Shown here in pieces: positions 1 through 11,617 of a stretch of 64,000 bases of DNA. The notes beneath the pieces were generated by a model that searched no databases, was not told where the DNA came from, and worked only from the letters and a program-made list of their open reading frames with translations. Origin of the DNA: Posidonia oceanica. Its lineage: Eukaryota; Streptophyta; Magnoliopsida; Alismatales; Posidoniaceae. The translations under genes and the position numbers were made by a program. Position 1 is the first letter of the stretch. Each line of letters starts with the position of its first letter. Location: the NCBI GenBank assembly GCA_037176725.1, contig JAZBRS010000044.1:3472001-3536000 (forward strand), read 5' to 3'.

Positions 1-2230
1 ATCTATAAGAGGATAGATCTTTGAATTCTCACTTTCCACCAATGCTCGACAAAGTTAAGGAAATGTCATTAATTTTTCAAATTGAGGATCATGAAATATA
101 TTTTGCTCATAATAACGTAATCGGTAACTTAAATGTCATATCTCTTGATTCGTGAAGTCTTGGGGATAAAATTTCTGTGCCAAGTTATAGATATCATCAA
201 CTTTAAATGATTTGAAACCATCCTTGGGATCCATAGCAGCACTTAGAGTAAGGAGCTCCATTGAATTTTTAGGAAATCTATTATTTAACTCTTGCGACAT
301 GAAAATGATGCTCCATTGTGATAGGGTCATTCTGGCGATGAGGTCGACCACATCCTGCAGTATATCAAGCATGCAAATCAAGAATCTCCACACCATGTCT
401 TTCACAAAACAATTTTGCATCCTCAAGTAATGAATTCCAATTACATTCTCTTAACTTTTGAATGAGTTCTTTGGTAGAAAATACTAAACTCATAGAATTT
501 AGAATGTCTTGGGATTTTCTTTGAAGCTCTTAGCAAAGATCATCAGTGATCAACAATATTTCTTTCATAAGATGCAATATAAGAATGAATTCAAAAGACA
601 TTATTGCATCGAATGTTGCATCTGCATCCGCCTTTTGTGCAAAGCTACCTTCATTGATGTTATTTCTTAAAACTGAGCATGTAGCATCAAACATGTCCAT
701 CAAGCTACATATAACTTTCAAGTGAGTGCTTCATCGAATATCTGCAATCCATTGCAAATTTGTCATTTGTTAAGCACATGTACCAGTCTCAATCTCATCC
801 TCATCCAACAATTGAGCAAATCAATGGATTGAGCATTATGTAGCTCATCAATTCTTTTACTCGAAGCACCAATAATGTTAACAATGGATGCCAACTTGGT
901 GAAAAAAATGTTGTATTGGAATCACCTCCTACAGGCTACAAATCGATGCTAATTGGAGCCGATGAGCTAGGCAATGCACATAATATGGATATAGGCATTC
1001 ATTCAAAATAAGGCTTGCAAGCCATTCCATTCTCCCCGCATATTGCTAGCTTTATCATATCCTTAGCATCTAATGTCCAGAACATTGAGATTGTACTTAG
1101 AAAGTGCCTCATATATTTCTTTCTTTAAGTTGTAGAAGAAGTATATGATACATGGATGACGTCAAAAAATCGTTCACGAATAAATCCATCTTTATTGACA
1201 AATCTAATCACAATAAACATCTATTCCTTTTTAGACTGATCACATGCTTCATCAACAATGATGTAATATTTCGCATCACCAATTTCTTCATGTATAGCAT
1301 GTTGCACTCCAAATGAAAGAAGGCCAAGAATCTCCTTTTGAATCTAAGGCGAAGTATATTTGGCATTTCCAGATGCCTTCTTCAAGACTACATTGGTAAC
1401 ATCTTTACGATATGAGGATATCAACTTTATCATCTCGATATAATTACCACGATTCTTTGAATTTGGACCTTCATGGTGGCCTCTAAATGCACACCTCTGA
1501 AATGCAAGATAACGAATGCAATCAATTGAAGTTTTAAGCCTCAATCGATTGTTTGCTATTGCTTGAGAAATTTGTTTATGCCACACATTTTGAATACGTT
1601 GCTCTTGATGCATTAGATGTTGACAATATTGCACAGCAGAATTATGTTGCGAGCTTAAGTCTTTTCCGATATGACCCAAGAAAGCACATTTCTCTCTACT
1701 AACCTTGTTCCAGTTTGAAAATCCTTCAACCGTAAATGCAGTTGCACCAAAACGAACATTAGTGCTATTTCTGCTAAAGACAAAACATGAAAGACAAAAT
1801 GCTGCATTCTTTGATAGTGAGTACTCCAACCAAGATGGAAATAACTTGTACCAATTGGGATTGAATCTCCAACGATTCTTACCAAAACCTGTTAATGGAT
1901 ATTCAGGAAGTATTGGTTGGTATGGACAAAGCATGATATAAGTACGACGAATATCATAACGTTGATCCATAGGATAATCTCAAATTTAAGGGCTTAGTCC
2001 AAAATCACGTGGAAGAGATTTAAGATCCACTCTATTAGACTCAATCCTTGGACGTTTCACTAAAAAAGATTCTTCATTTGGAGTATTTTGAATCACTTCA
2101 CTAGAGATTTTTTTTACAAACGGTAAGCCTCTTCACTAGAGAGTTGATGGAGGAATTTGTCGCTAAATTTTGAAAAGAACGTTTCTTAAAGAAAGCCTCA
2201 ATAGTGGAATTTTTAGTTATGTTGACACTA
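1..2230 (-). pseudogene. hAT-type transposase pseudogene (TTF zinc finger / DUF4371 class)
   Basis: The minus strand carries pieces of a transposase-derived protein like those annotated in plants as TTF-type zinc finger or ZMYM1-like. The longest open part (1970 to 1344) has the zinc-finger-like section with 'FCLSCFVFS' followed by the 'FSNWNKVSREKCAFLGHI' block. Translation continues through stops into a DUF4371-like part around 1330-1150, with 'EEIGDAKYYIIVDEACDQSK' and 'VNKDGFIRERFF'. A further piece (721 to 530) and a C-terminal one (426 to 136, 'LNNRFPKNSMELLTLSAAMD') lead toward a dimerisation domain that would lie left of the window. The N-terminus probably lies near 2225, where 'FFKKRSFQNLA' is read. 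Many stops and frameshifts make it non-functional. Family placement is from recognised motifs, not a search. Confidence 0.82.
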
Positions 2231-2443
2231 ACTTAATCAAAATCATAAGTAAACTGAAATTTTATTAATTAATACAAAAAAAATCTCTAATTAAATTATA
2301 ACAATGGGATATAAAAATGAACAAATTAAAGCATAGTAGGCAAAGATATATAGGAACACGATTAATATAGTTATCGTAGGAGAATTAAGATCGCTTTTCT
2401 TACATGCAAAACTCAAAGCACGGCCTCCAACAAGTGTTTCACC

Positions 2444-3704
2444 CAGGGGCGGATCTAGGTGGGGGCTTTGCCCCCACTTGATTTAAACAAAAATACACTA
2501 TACTATATATATAATTTTGCAAATAGTCCTTATATAAAAACTCATTTTCCTTTCTCTCTCCCTATTTTACCCTCTCAACCTCTCCCACGACACTTGCACT
2601 CCTCTCTCGCCTCTCGACCTCTCCCACGTGACGACGGCGAGCCTCCACAGACACTCAGACACGGTTCTCGGCCTCCTCCATCTGCACCCGCTGGCCGCTG
2701 CCTCGACCACATCAGCTCCAGCATCCGCTAGCCGCTACCTCGACCGCTCCAGCTCGGCACTCTTGACGGAAACCTCGTGCTTGAGTCGAGGACAGGGACG
2801 AGCCTACGAGGGCGACCGGTGATAGTCTCAAGTGCTGCTCCTGACCTGAATCATGTGCGGACTGCAGAGTTTTTCTGTTCTTGGGGACTTTTGTTGCTGA
2901 GTCTCTTCTGAGTTTGTGCAAAGGGGAAAATGGCTTGTTGCTGGTTCGTGTGCAGAGTTTGTGTGGACTCTTGTTGTCGTTGGTGACTCCGTGACAAATC
3001 TAATTGTAGCACAAATTTAGAACAATACACTAGTTTATTGACACGCACCTTGGCAATTCACAATTTTTCCTTGTTCTACTGGTCATTAAAAATATCCTTA
3101 TTATTTCTTTACATGAATTCCACCAATATGGTTTCTTTCTTCTTAATGAGTGTCAAATAAAGAAACTAAGTGCCAACCATATTTCATTATAGTGTTCTGA
3201 TCAGGCGGAGGAGGTCGGTCGTGGTCGGGGCCTTGTGGTGGAGTCACTCAGACACTAGATAACTCAGACACTCAGTGACTTAGACAATGAAATATTTTTG
3301 TCAATCTCTTAATTTCGTGTTATTGTCCTTTCTTAATTTAAAACAATGAAATGTTTTCTCCTTTCTTAATTTTTTAATATTATTGTCAATTTAAAAAAAT
3401 TTCATGTTATTGGATGAATGATAATCTAGTGACTTATATTGAGAAAGATGTATTTGATAATGTTAAAAATGAAGTAATCATGCAATGTTTCCAAAAAATG
3501 TATCATCGTCGAGGACAATTGTAATTTTTCCCTTTTTGTTGGAGTTCTTTTTGGAAAGTTTTTTTTTTATTTTAAGATATGTTGGTAGTTTTTAAAGTTG
3601 ACATATTTTTGGATTATAATTATAGTGTCAAATGTTTTTTACATCTACTTTGATAATTTATTTTCTATAGGCCCCACAATGAAAAATTTCTGGCTTCGCC
3701 ACTG
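2444..3704. mobile_element. Non-autonomous hAT element, 1261 bp, with perfect 8-bp target duplication
   Basis: The left end reads CAGGGGCGGATCTAGG and the right end, reverse-complemented, reads CAGTGGCGAAGCCAGA, an imperfect terminal inverted repeat of hAT type. The flanking 8 bp are identical, GTTTCACC at 2436-2443 and at 3705-3712, which is the hAT target-site length. No transposase is inside. The left third (about 2540-2820) is GC-rich with overlapping short open frames. The centre has a short CACTCAGACACT-like repeated stretch (3240-3285) and the right part is AT-rich. The GC-rich part could be captured gene sequence, but I do not recognise it. The element lies just upstream of the hAT pseudogene at 1-2230, possibly a related family. 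Confidence 0.88.
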
Positions 3705-3712
3705 GTTTCACC

Positions 3713-4808
3713 TCTAACCACCTATTCAAAGAACATCTTAATATAAGCAATTAAGCATAGATATTTTTTAAAAGTAAAATACAGATACCTCATCCTCAAA
3801 CCTCTGCTGCAGTGCTGCTCTACATACATTTAATCAGGCCGGCTGCCGACGGTAGAGAGCGTGCAGCGGAGGAGGGGCAGCAGGACACAGGTCATGGCCT
3901 CGTGGGTGTGGAAGGGGGAGGAGGAGAGGGAGCGGAAGAGGGAGGAGTAGAGACGATGGAGTGGCCTGTGGCCGGCGGTCGGGCGGTGGAGAGCGCGCGA
4001 CGGAGGAGGGGGAGTCGGGAGCAGGTTGTGGCCTCATGGGTGTCTGGGTGTGGGAGGGGGAGGAGGAGTGGAAGCGGAAGAGGGGGGAGTAGGCGGTGGT
4101 TCTTGTGGGAAGGAGGAGGCCCAGACTCCGTAGCTCCGCCCAGTCGGCTAGTCGCCCGAAGGAAGGAGGAGGGCTTGTGGGAGGGATGGAGGGTGGAGCG
4201 GCGGTGCATGGGGCCGTCAGGGTGTATGAGTTACAGGGTATTTCTGTTTGGAGAAGGAATTTAGGTTTGTTTTGTGAATTTGCATATTAGTCTTAAAGTG
4301 TTAAAAAAAATTCAAAAGTGGATAATTTACATTGTTCCTCAATTCTTATATTTTATCGATAAACACTTACAAAAAGATTTTTTGGAAACAAGGGGCGTCT
4401 ACCTTCGAGTGGCGGACGTCCGAGGACCAACGGTTCAAGTTGGACATGGAGACCCTCCCGGACGATCAAGGCATGCATCGACGAGTTCAAGGAAGTGTCC
4501 GTCAAGTACATCGCGAGAGCTCTTCTCTTGAAGGGTACGGGTGGAAGGAAGGCCAAAGCATTGGTAGGATCCCACGAACAGCTTCCAAATTCACGACCAC
4601 AAGCGGTGGCCGGGGAGGACCGGTCTGGGATTCACTTGCACCTCCTCCAACAGTGCCAACAAGAAGATGACAAGAGCGTGGTCGGATATAGCAGTGAACT
4701 GGGTGACACCCAAGAATAGGGTTAGGGTTGTCGGCAAGAGTGTAGAAGGAGGTGATAAGTATTACATGAAGAAGGGAGTTGTTACATGGAGTACTTTGGT
4801 GACGCCTT
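3713..4808. other. Unassigned GC-rich region with a coding-like stretch
   Basis: About 3810-4240 is purine-rich and GC-rich, with open frames on both strands made of low-complexity Gly/Arg or Pro/Ser. They are probably not genes and may be the 5' leader of the hAT gene to the left. From 4385 to 4730 the composition is more gene-like. One frame gives 'TFEWRTSEDQRFKLDMETLP' and, after a frameshift, 'CIDEFKEVSVKYIARALLLK'. This resembles a degraded exon, but I cannot name the family. Sequence of LTR fragment D begins near 4809. Confidence 0.45.
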
Positions 4809-5778
4809 TGGCAGTTATGCCTCGGAGGTCTTTATACGCGAGTTCTCTCGCTTATAATGTTATACGCTGGTTTTCCAGCGTATAACACTTCTGAAATAGG
4901 AAACTCTATTGATTTGGCATTTGTGTCCTTTTTTGTTCCTCCCATGCTTCTATAAAAGCAAGGGTACCCCCACAGTGTTCAAGACGGGAATTTTGAGAGA
5001 GAAAAGAAGCTAAGAAACTTTTGGAACTCACATGCTCTTGAGATAAAAAACTTAGACAAGTGAGGTCCTCAAGAATTGAAAAGAGAAGAGAGTTTTTGAA
5101 AGAAGGAGAGTCTTAGAAAAGCTTGAGGATCCTTTTGTCGTTGTTGGTTTCATGCCAACACGGTTTGCACCTTGTGCATAGACAAAGGAGACTCTATTTC
5201 ATTCATTTCCTTTTTATTTTTCTGATATTGCATGTTTAATTCAATAGTATAATCAAGCATTTTTATTTCAAGTTCATATACTTTTAACTAGGCATACATC
5301 TCTTTCATTTGCAACCGGGGAGATCAAACCCCTCGGGTACGTATCTCACTACGATTTCTTTACTTTCATTTCTACTAAATCTGAATAGATTACTACACAT
5401 ATTGATTCATTTTTATATTGTCTTGTTTGTTTGCTTTGCTAATGTTTGTCATACAAGGAGGAAGAAGGAAGAAAGAGCTTACCAAGCACGGGCACCCTTG
5501 GGCAATGCTGGCGTTGTCCCAAGGTAGCTGAACCCACAACCACACTACATCTCCCCAAAGGCGTCTCGAGGGCTGGCGAAAACGAACCGAGAGTGGCGAT
5601 CACACCGATTCCATCACACGTGGAGTGACGGAGTCGGATACAAAGAAGGGGGACCTCGAGAAAGAGAAGATAGAGCGAGCAAAGGAGGGAGCCAAAAGAA
5701 GCCTTCTTCTTCCCTAAACATCCCATCCATCACCTTCATCTTCATCACCTTGCCTTCCACAAAAACCCCATATCCACA
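4809..5778 (+). mobile_element. LTR fragment 'D' (3' part of a Tat-type LTR)
   Basis: This stretch aligns nearly base for base with the right two thirds of the element C LTR (43500-44470). It carries the same TATA motif (TATAAAAG at 4951-4958), the same U5-like hairpin (5496-5524) and the same LTR end, CATATCCACA. The left end is truncated at about 4809, so it is a fragment of a solo or 3' LTR. The next 5 bases are GCGTA, the same five that precede the element C LTR at 43056. One hairpin unit (4829-4886) is present. Confidence 0.85.
4941..4964 (+). promoter_or_regulatory. LTR TATA box inside an inverted repeat (copy D)
   Basis: TATAAAAG is flanked by arms reading CCCATGCTT and AAGCAAGGG, one mismatch from perfect. 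The same arrangement occurs in the other three LTRs of this family. Promoter function is inferred from position within the LTR. Confidence 0.55.
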
Positions 5779-5783
5779 GCGTA

Positions 5784-6177
5784 TACCCTCTGTGTTTTTC
5801 CAGGAGCTTCTAGCACCTGCTGCGCACCATTGGGGCACCCAGCCCTCTTGGTTTGGCCTGGGTTTGGGCCAGGCTGGATCCTGTATGTTTTCCCTATACT
5901 AGTTGATGCTTAAAACATGATTTTTGGTTTATTAGAGAGTTTTGTGGATTTAAAACGAATCCTTGTCCTTTAAGAGATTGGTATTTTATAAAATACATTA
6001 AGGCAAGATGAGGATTAAGCCAATCATTAGGGATAAGTTAGGGATTGCCTAAAATGGATTAACAATACCCCACTTGAGCCAGGGCTGGAAATTAAAAGAC
6101 TAAATAACCTAGAAATGCTAAGGTTTTTCCTAATTGGTATAGACAGACATTAGGGAATATGTTAAACTTAGAATTAT
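5784..6177. other. Spacer with no recognised feature
   Basis: This is AT-rich sequence between the GCGTA following LTR fragment D and the inverted long-LTR fragment. I see no gene, repeat or RNA in it. It should represent the right flank of the target into which LTR D inserted. Confidence 0.4.
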
Positions 6178-7745
6178 ATTTTGACACCAGGACATGGTTT
6201 CTGGGTGCAATTTGTGTGGTGTTAGGTCTCGTAAGTTCATTGGGACTTTAGGACCAGTGCTTCGCTTTTGGTGGGTGTCTCCTAGGTAAATGGTATGCCC
6301 AGAAGGTGCCATAGTTTCTTTGTTTGTCGTGTTTTGAAATGGGGTTCTGGGCTCAATAGCAGAGCTGTCGAGGCTGTGTTTTGAGCTGTGCTTTCAGCTC
6401 ATGGTTTTGTGTTGTGCTTGGTGCTGTGTTTTTGAGGTATTTTGAGTTGTCATTTAAGCATTTCTAAATGGTTTTCGAAAAGAGTTTTGAAAAAAAATTA
6501 CATGGGTTTGGCAAAGGTTTTGGAAAGAGTTTTCAGGTGTTTTCTCTTTGTAGCGGACCAAGATACTAGAGGGGTGTGTTGACGGGATCAGGGGATGTGA
6601 CGACATTCATGGTTGGTTGGGCACGTTGCCTAGGTTGAGGTCCTGAGACCAAGAGGCTGAGGTAAGTGTTCGTCGGATCTTAGAGGTATGATACTCCTTG
6701 ATTGTCGTTCACGAGGCCGAGGCTGAGGTCCGCAAGTTTGGGGTACCGACTGGACTTGGAGGTATGACACTCCGCTTGTTCCGGGTGCCGAGGACCCAGG
6801 GTACTAACTGTACATAGTGTAACATGGTAGCGGACACAGGGAGTATGAGACCTCTGAGTAGCTGGACGTGATACCCTAGTTAGTACGAGTACCGAGACTG
6901 CTTGGTGTGGACTGAGCCTGGGAGTGAGGAGCCTCAGGGGTTTGGAGCACTGAGTCAGGCGCTTAGACATATCCTATGGTGTCCTGCTAAGAGACTGGAC
7001 CTGTTGAGGCTTGCTGGCCGGGACGGTTCACTCCTCCATAGGGTGGTCGACCGTAGCAATGCATGGACACCGTGGTAGCGCCTCGATGGACTGCTTGTGG
7101 CTAGGTGTCTCGCTTGGGCTCGAGTGACGACACTTTGTCTGTGTGTGTAGTTGTTGTGCTTGTGGCCGTGCCTGTGGGGCGTAGGTCCTGCGCTAGTAAG
7201 GCGCATTGGTTTGGCTGAGCAGTGTCTTAGCGCTGGCTTTGTGTTTTGGTGTTTGTTGTGTTGTTGTGTGTGTTCTGAATGCTATTGAGGGTATTCAGAC
7301 ATGGTTAGTTGTCTAGTCCGCATCAGGAGCGTGGTGGACCAAACCGTGTGTTTTGGGGCTTGATCTGACTAGTGTGGCCATTTCAAGTGTGCATAAAGAT
7401 TTTGAAAAGAGCATGCATATGGTTTTGAAAGGAAAAGAGAAAAGATGATTTCAAATGCATGTTTTTAGTGGTTTGCTTTGTGTGGGTAGTGATGTATGCT
7501 CTGCTGTGGCATCCAGGAGAGATGCCTATGTTTGTTTGCTTGTGGCGTGGTTACGCTTATTTCCTCGATGTTGTTTGTCGAGCTGGGGTGTGTGCTGGGT
7601 GACCTATTGAGTGGTCACTCATGTGTGCTTTGTTTCTGTTTTTGGCAGGTACAGGATAGGAGCTAGAGTTGCTAATGCATATAGGAAAGGAGTCACACTG
7701 CCACACATCAAGGGTTCTGGGTAAGTGAGCTATTTAAGTTATTTA
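6178..7745 (-). mobile_element. Inverted fragment of a long Tat/Ogre-like LTR
   Basis: Read on the minus strand this piece ends in a TGTC-type terminus near 6178, comparable to TGTCAACA at the end of the solo LTR at 52636. Segment 7510-7740 is the reverse complement of 26860-27068, segment 7210-7515 is the reverse complement of 41184-41461, and segment 6216-7191 matches 41462-42415 in the same orientation. It has no pol coding sequence. Broken minus-strand open frames (6680-6970 and 6955-7206) correspond to the longer open frame at 41648-42544 and are not convincing genes. It preserves the uninterrupted version of the element B target site at 7509-7513. Confidence 0.75.
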
Positions 7746-7859
7746 TTTCTACTTTATAGTAATTGTGAGAATTTAGTTCTGTAGTTCATGAATTCTAATA
7801 AGATTTTTTTTTTAAAAATGGTAGCTAGGTTGAGAGGTAACGACATTGGGGTCGTTATA

Positions 7860-8943
7860 GTGACGTTGAGGTGAAATTGAATAGAAGAAAGCAATTTCAA
7901 GAGGGACCCATTGGAGCTGGTGTCGAGCATTCCATGTCTATTGATGAGGCTAATGAAGTCCATCGGTTTATTTTGTTCAATACCGACTCAATCAATTCTT
8001 ATTTGCAATAAGTACAAAAAACGTAATTATATTTTGTTATTATTTTCATATAGTCTTTGAAATTTATTATGAAAATCACTTGTAGGTTGCACAAAACTTT
8101 TGTAGAGAGTCAACATCCTGAATGGACTAAAGAAAGGGTCCAATTGGAGCAAAAAAAAAATTTGTCAACTAGTTTAGAGATCATGTAAGTATTTGTGACC
8201 AATTATTTTATGTCAATACTTACACGAACATGCTCTTAGAAAAGTTTTAATTTTTCTTTGTTAGATCAATCAATTAAGGGAGCACATTGAAGTACTTGAG
8301 CAATTACGAAGTTTAGCTCGAGGTCATTGTCTTTGAATTTTAGCCTATCAAGGTTTTTTTCATAATGGATACAAATACGAAACTAAATCTCTAGAGGAGT
8401 TGAGAACTACCCAAAATAATGGCGTTGTAACCATTGGTGATGTTGATGGAAATGTATGGTATGGAGGCCTAATAGAAATCATCGAAGTTAGCTTTATGAT
8501 GCAGCCACCGATTTACCTTTTAAGTGTAAGTGGTATGACATGACTCCAAATAAGGGACTTGTGATAGACGAGTTTAAGTTCACATCTGTGAACACAACAA
8601 GGCAGAGTTATGAGGATGAGCCTTTTATTCTTCCTACACAAGTTCAACAAGTTTACTACTCAAAGGATCCTTCAAAGAAAGATTGGAGTGTTGCCATGAG
8701 ATGGAAGCCAAAAGACACTTGTGAGCTTCCTGATGTAGTTAATCTGGAGGAAGCAAACCATGAAAATGCATTGGAAGAGAAGAATGTGTATGAGTTTGAG
8801 GACCCTCTGGTTATCGAGCCATCAATATTCAATGAAGGGGTCTTAGAAGGTGAAGGTCATGTTGATTGGGTCAGAAGGGATGTTACTACTTTACGTGTAA
8901 AAGACAAAGTTGTGAATAAGGCAAAGAGATTAAGAAAGTTGTA
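7860..8943 (+). pseudogene. CACTA (En/Spm) TNPD-like transposase, C-terminal part
   Basis: Around 7860-8010 a frame reads 'EVHRFILFNTDSINSYLQ', and 8090-8190 gives 'HKTFVESQHPEWTKERVQ', both like the DUF4218 tail of CACTA transposases. Around 8495-8940 the DUF4216-type domain is clear: 'LPFKCKWYDMTPNKGLVIDE' continues through 'VNTTRQSYEDEPFILPTQVQ' and 'QVYYSKDP'. The longest uninterrupted frame is 8540-8944. Stops and small indels break the rest, and the N-terminal catalytic region is absent because unrelated LTR sequence lies immediately to the left. Family assignment is from motif recognition. Confidence 0.8.
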
Positions 8944-9100
8944 AATTTTTTCGAGCGTAAATCTATCGCTTTCTATCGACCTTTTGTACTATATACATTT
9001 TTTTGTTATGCCCATTTGAAAGTAGTATATTCAGAATGTGAAGGCTTCTCCTATTTGATCATGCATGTCTTGCTCTATCAACTCATGAAGTAGTAATGTG

Positions 9101-9378
9101 GACCATGGACTTGATATCTAAGTATTTCTTATTGAACTGCATCTCTCATGGAAGTAAAATTAGTTTTAGTTTTCTTGGTATGTCAAGTAAAGCATTTCTT
9201 ACTGAACTGAATTAATTTTCAGTTTATCTAAGTGCTTCGGACCGTGGACTTGGTATCTAAGTATTTCTTATTGAACTGCATCTCTCATGGAACTAAAATT
9301 AGTTTTAGTTTTCTTGGTATGTCAAGTAAAGCATTTCTTACTGAACTGAATTAATTTTCAATTTATCTAAGTGCTTCT
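9101..9378 (+). repeat. 139-bp tandem duplication (2 copies)
   Basis: 9101-9239 and 9240-9378 are near-identical direct copies beginning GACCATGGACTTG and GACCGTGGACTTG, with only a few substitutions. They lie between the two CACTA gene remnants in AT-rich non-coding sequence. Confidence 0.9.
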
Positions 9379-9518
9379 ATTGATTAATATGAAATTGCTT
9401 GAGTTTTTGTTTCCAACTTTAAATTACCTAGATGTAAGTGCTTCTATTGATTTAGTATGTGTTAGACTTCTCTGACTAAGATGAAATTGTTTCCTTAAGC
9501 TACAATTTTGTTGCACAG

Positions 9519-11617
9519 GAACATGAAGATGCGTGGAGGGAAACTGAAAATGAGATCTCTTACAAAGGTCATGAAGACTACCAATCCAACAAACACTAGT
9601 CATAAGGAGGGCAAACATTCATTCAACGTTGGAGATGGTCCATCAAGACAATCAAATTATTCAGATGTCCTTGGTATGTTAATTATTATGCATTGTTTGT
9701 TCCTAAATACTGAAATTGTTATTTTTTGTTATCACATTGTCGAAATCAGATCTTCCACACATTAATTTTTAGGTGTTCCCTCAATTGGAGAAAGAATTCA
9801 AACAGAGCGACAATTAATGGGGACAAATGGTAATGGAGGGAGTTTTGTGACACCTCTTAATCTATCTCTAAGAGGTGAACACAATCGTACACTACCTGCA
9901 CGATTTCGAGAAGGGGAAGAGACAACATGTACCACAAGACCATCTACATTCAAGGCAAATACAATGACGTCTGATACACACATACACAATAGAAACTGAC
10001 AATGAAGATATCTCACATTCTTCTATGGATTTGTTTTTGTTGAACATTTATTTTCCTTACATTTTAATGTACTAATTTGCATTGTCATTTAACTTATGTT
10101 TGTTATATACACTTATTTTTTGGAACTTATAGGTGTCGTTTCTTTTATAAGAGGAGCATGTATTCGTAGGCAACCTGCATGGTTTCAAGAAGAAGAGGAA
10201 ACGAACTCTAATATAGGTGATACTATCGACTCTGATACAGCAATGGAGGATGACGAATTAGAGAATTCTACAAGACCATGTAATTGCTCAAACTATAAGT
10301 AACATTTTTGTGTACTACATTTAAAAATTAAAATTGATGAAAATGAGATGAATATCTTGCTTTTGGATGTTTTATTCAATAGGTAGTACAAAACGTAAAG
10401 GAAGAGGAACAACAGCGTTTAATGGTACTAAACCCCCAAAGGGAACAAAGTGGAAGTGTGTGATGGTAAATGGACAACCTGTTGAAAAATCAAAAAAAAA
10501 ACTTGCAAAGTTGCTTGGTTTGCGTGCAAGAGATGCTTGCTACTTTCTTGTATATCTAGAGTGGGAGGATCAACATATAAAAGGATTGGAGGATGTTATG
10601 ATAGACATTTTTGTAAGTAGATGTCTTGTGTAGTTCTTACCATTTTCATTTTGTTAACAAATTCTATCATATAAATATTTGTCTCAATATGTAGAATCAT
10701 CATGAGTTCGTCGATGAGGAGGACAATCCTGTGGATTGGAAGTTAGTTGTTAGGTATTGTAATGCTTCACTTAGTAAAAAACTAAGGGAATGGTGTTGTC
10801 GTTTGAAAAGGTCTTTTGAAGCTGCAAAAACAGAGGATCAACGTAAGCAACGTCCGAATGGTCGAATACAACAGAAGCATTGGGAACAATTGGTACATTT
10901 TTGGGAACCGAAAGGAAGAAGGTAATTTGAGTGTCATTTATGTAGACGTTCTAATTTATGTAGTTAATTCTTTTTTTATGTTCTATATAGGTCCAATCTA
11001 AAAATAATACGGAAGCACGCCTTTTGAAAAGAATGATACATACTACATGTGCAAGGTCATTTGCAGAGTATAAATATAAAATAGTTTGTACTTCAATTAG
11101 AGCTTTGTTTATTTTAAGTTAGACAATAAATGTTTATGATTAATTTAATTTTTCTTTTGTTGAATATAAAATGCAACTTGGAGATCAATACTCAACTATA
11201 GGAGCCTTTATAGCAGTACATCAAAGAAAAGAAGGAAATTTTGTTGACGAAGATATTGCTGACACATGTGTATGTTCTTTGAGTTTTAAATATTATCACT
11301 TCTTTTGTAGACTTTATCTTATTTTGAATCTTGTGTTCTATTTTTGTACTTATGTAGAACAAGGTTGTGGAGAGGGTTGAGGAAGAAGATTTAGACCATA
11401 GTTCAGATCCATCAATTCTATGCCTAATCCTTGATGAGGTCCATGGTGGTCACCATGGGGGTTATGAGAGATTTTTTGGCCTAGGATGTTCAAGGGCTTT
11501 ATGGAAGGATACTCTTTGGACACATGCACATTGGCAATCTCACAACATGCTCCAATCTAAACTTGATACTGCAACAAAGGAACTCACGTCGGTTCAAGAC
11601 AAAATAAGTTAATATTG
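9519..11617 (+). pseudogene. CACTA second gene (Transposase_24 / TNPA-like), multi-exon remnant
   Basis: Short open stretches separated by AT-rich intron-like gaps form one protein. 9519-9680 is a basic region, 10131-10300 is acidic, 10380-10615 includes 'GTKWKCVMVNGQPVEKSKKK', 10694-10920 includes 'WEQLVHFWEPKGRR', 11171-11270 includes 'GAFIAVHQRKEGNFVDEDIA', and 11360-11610 includes 'LWTHAHWQSHNMLQSKLDTA'. This matches the general plan of the second CACTA gene (Transposase_24, Ptta/En/Spm). Several exon edges look like GT/AG sites, so part of the gene structure may survive. I could not build one continuous reading frame, so I call it a remnant. Confidence 0.68.

Noticed and set aside
3812..4264. 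150-codon Gly/Arg-rich protein
   Set aside because: Composition-driven frame in a purine-rich tract, with equally long frames on the opposite strand and no homology recognised.
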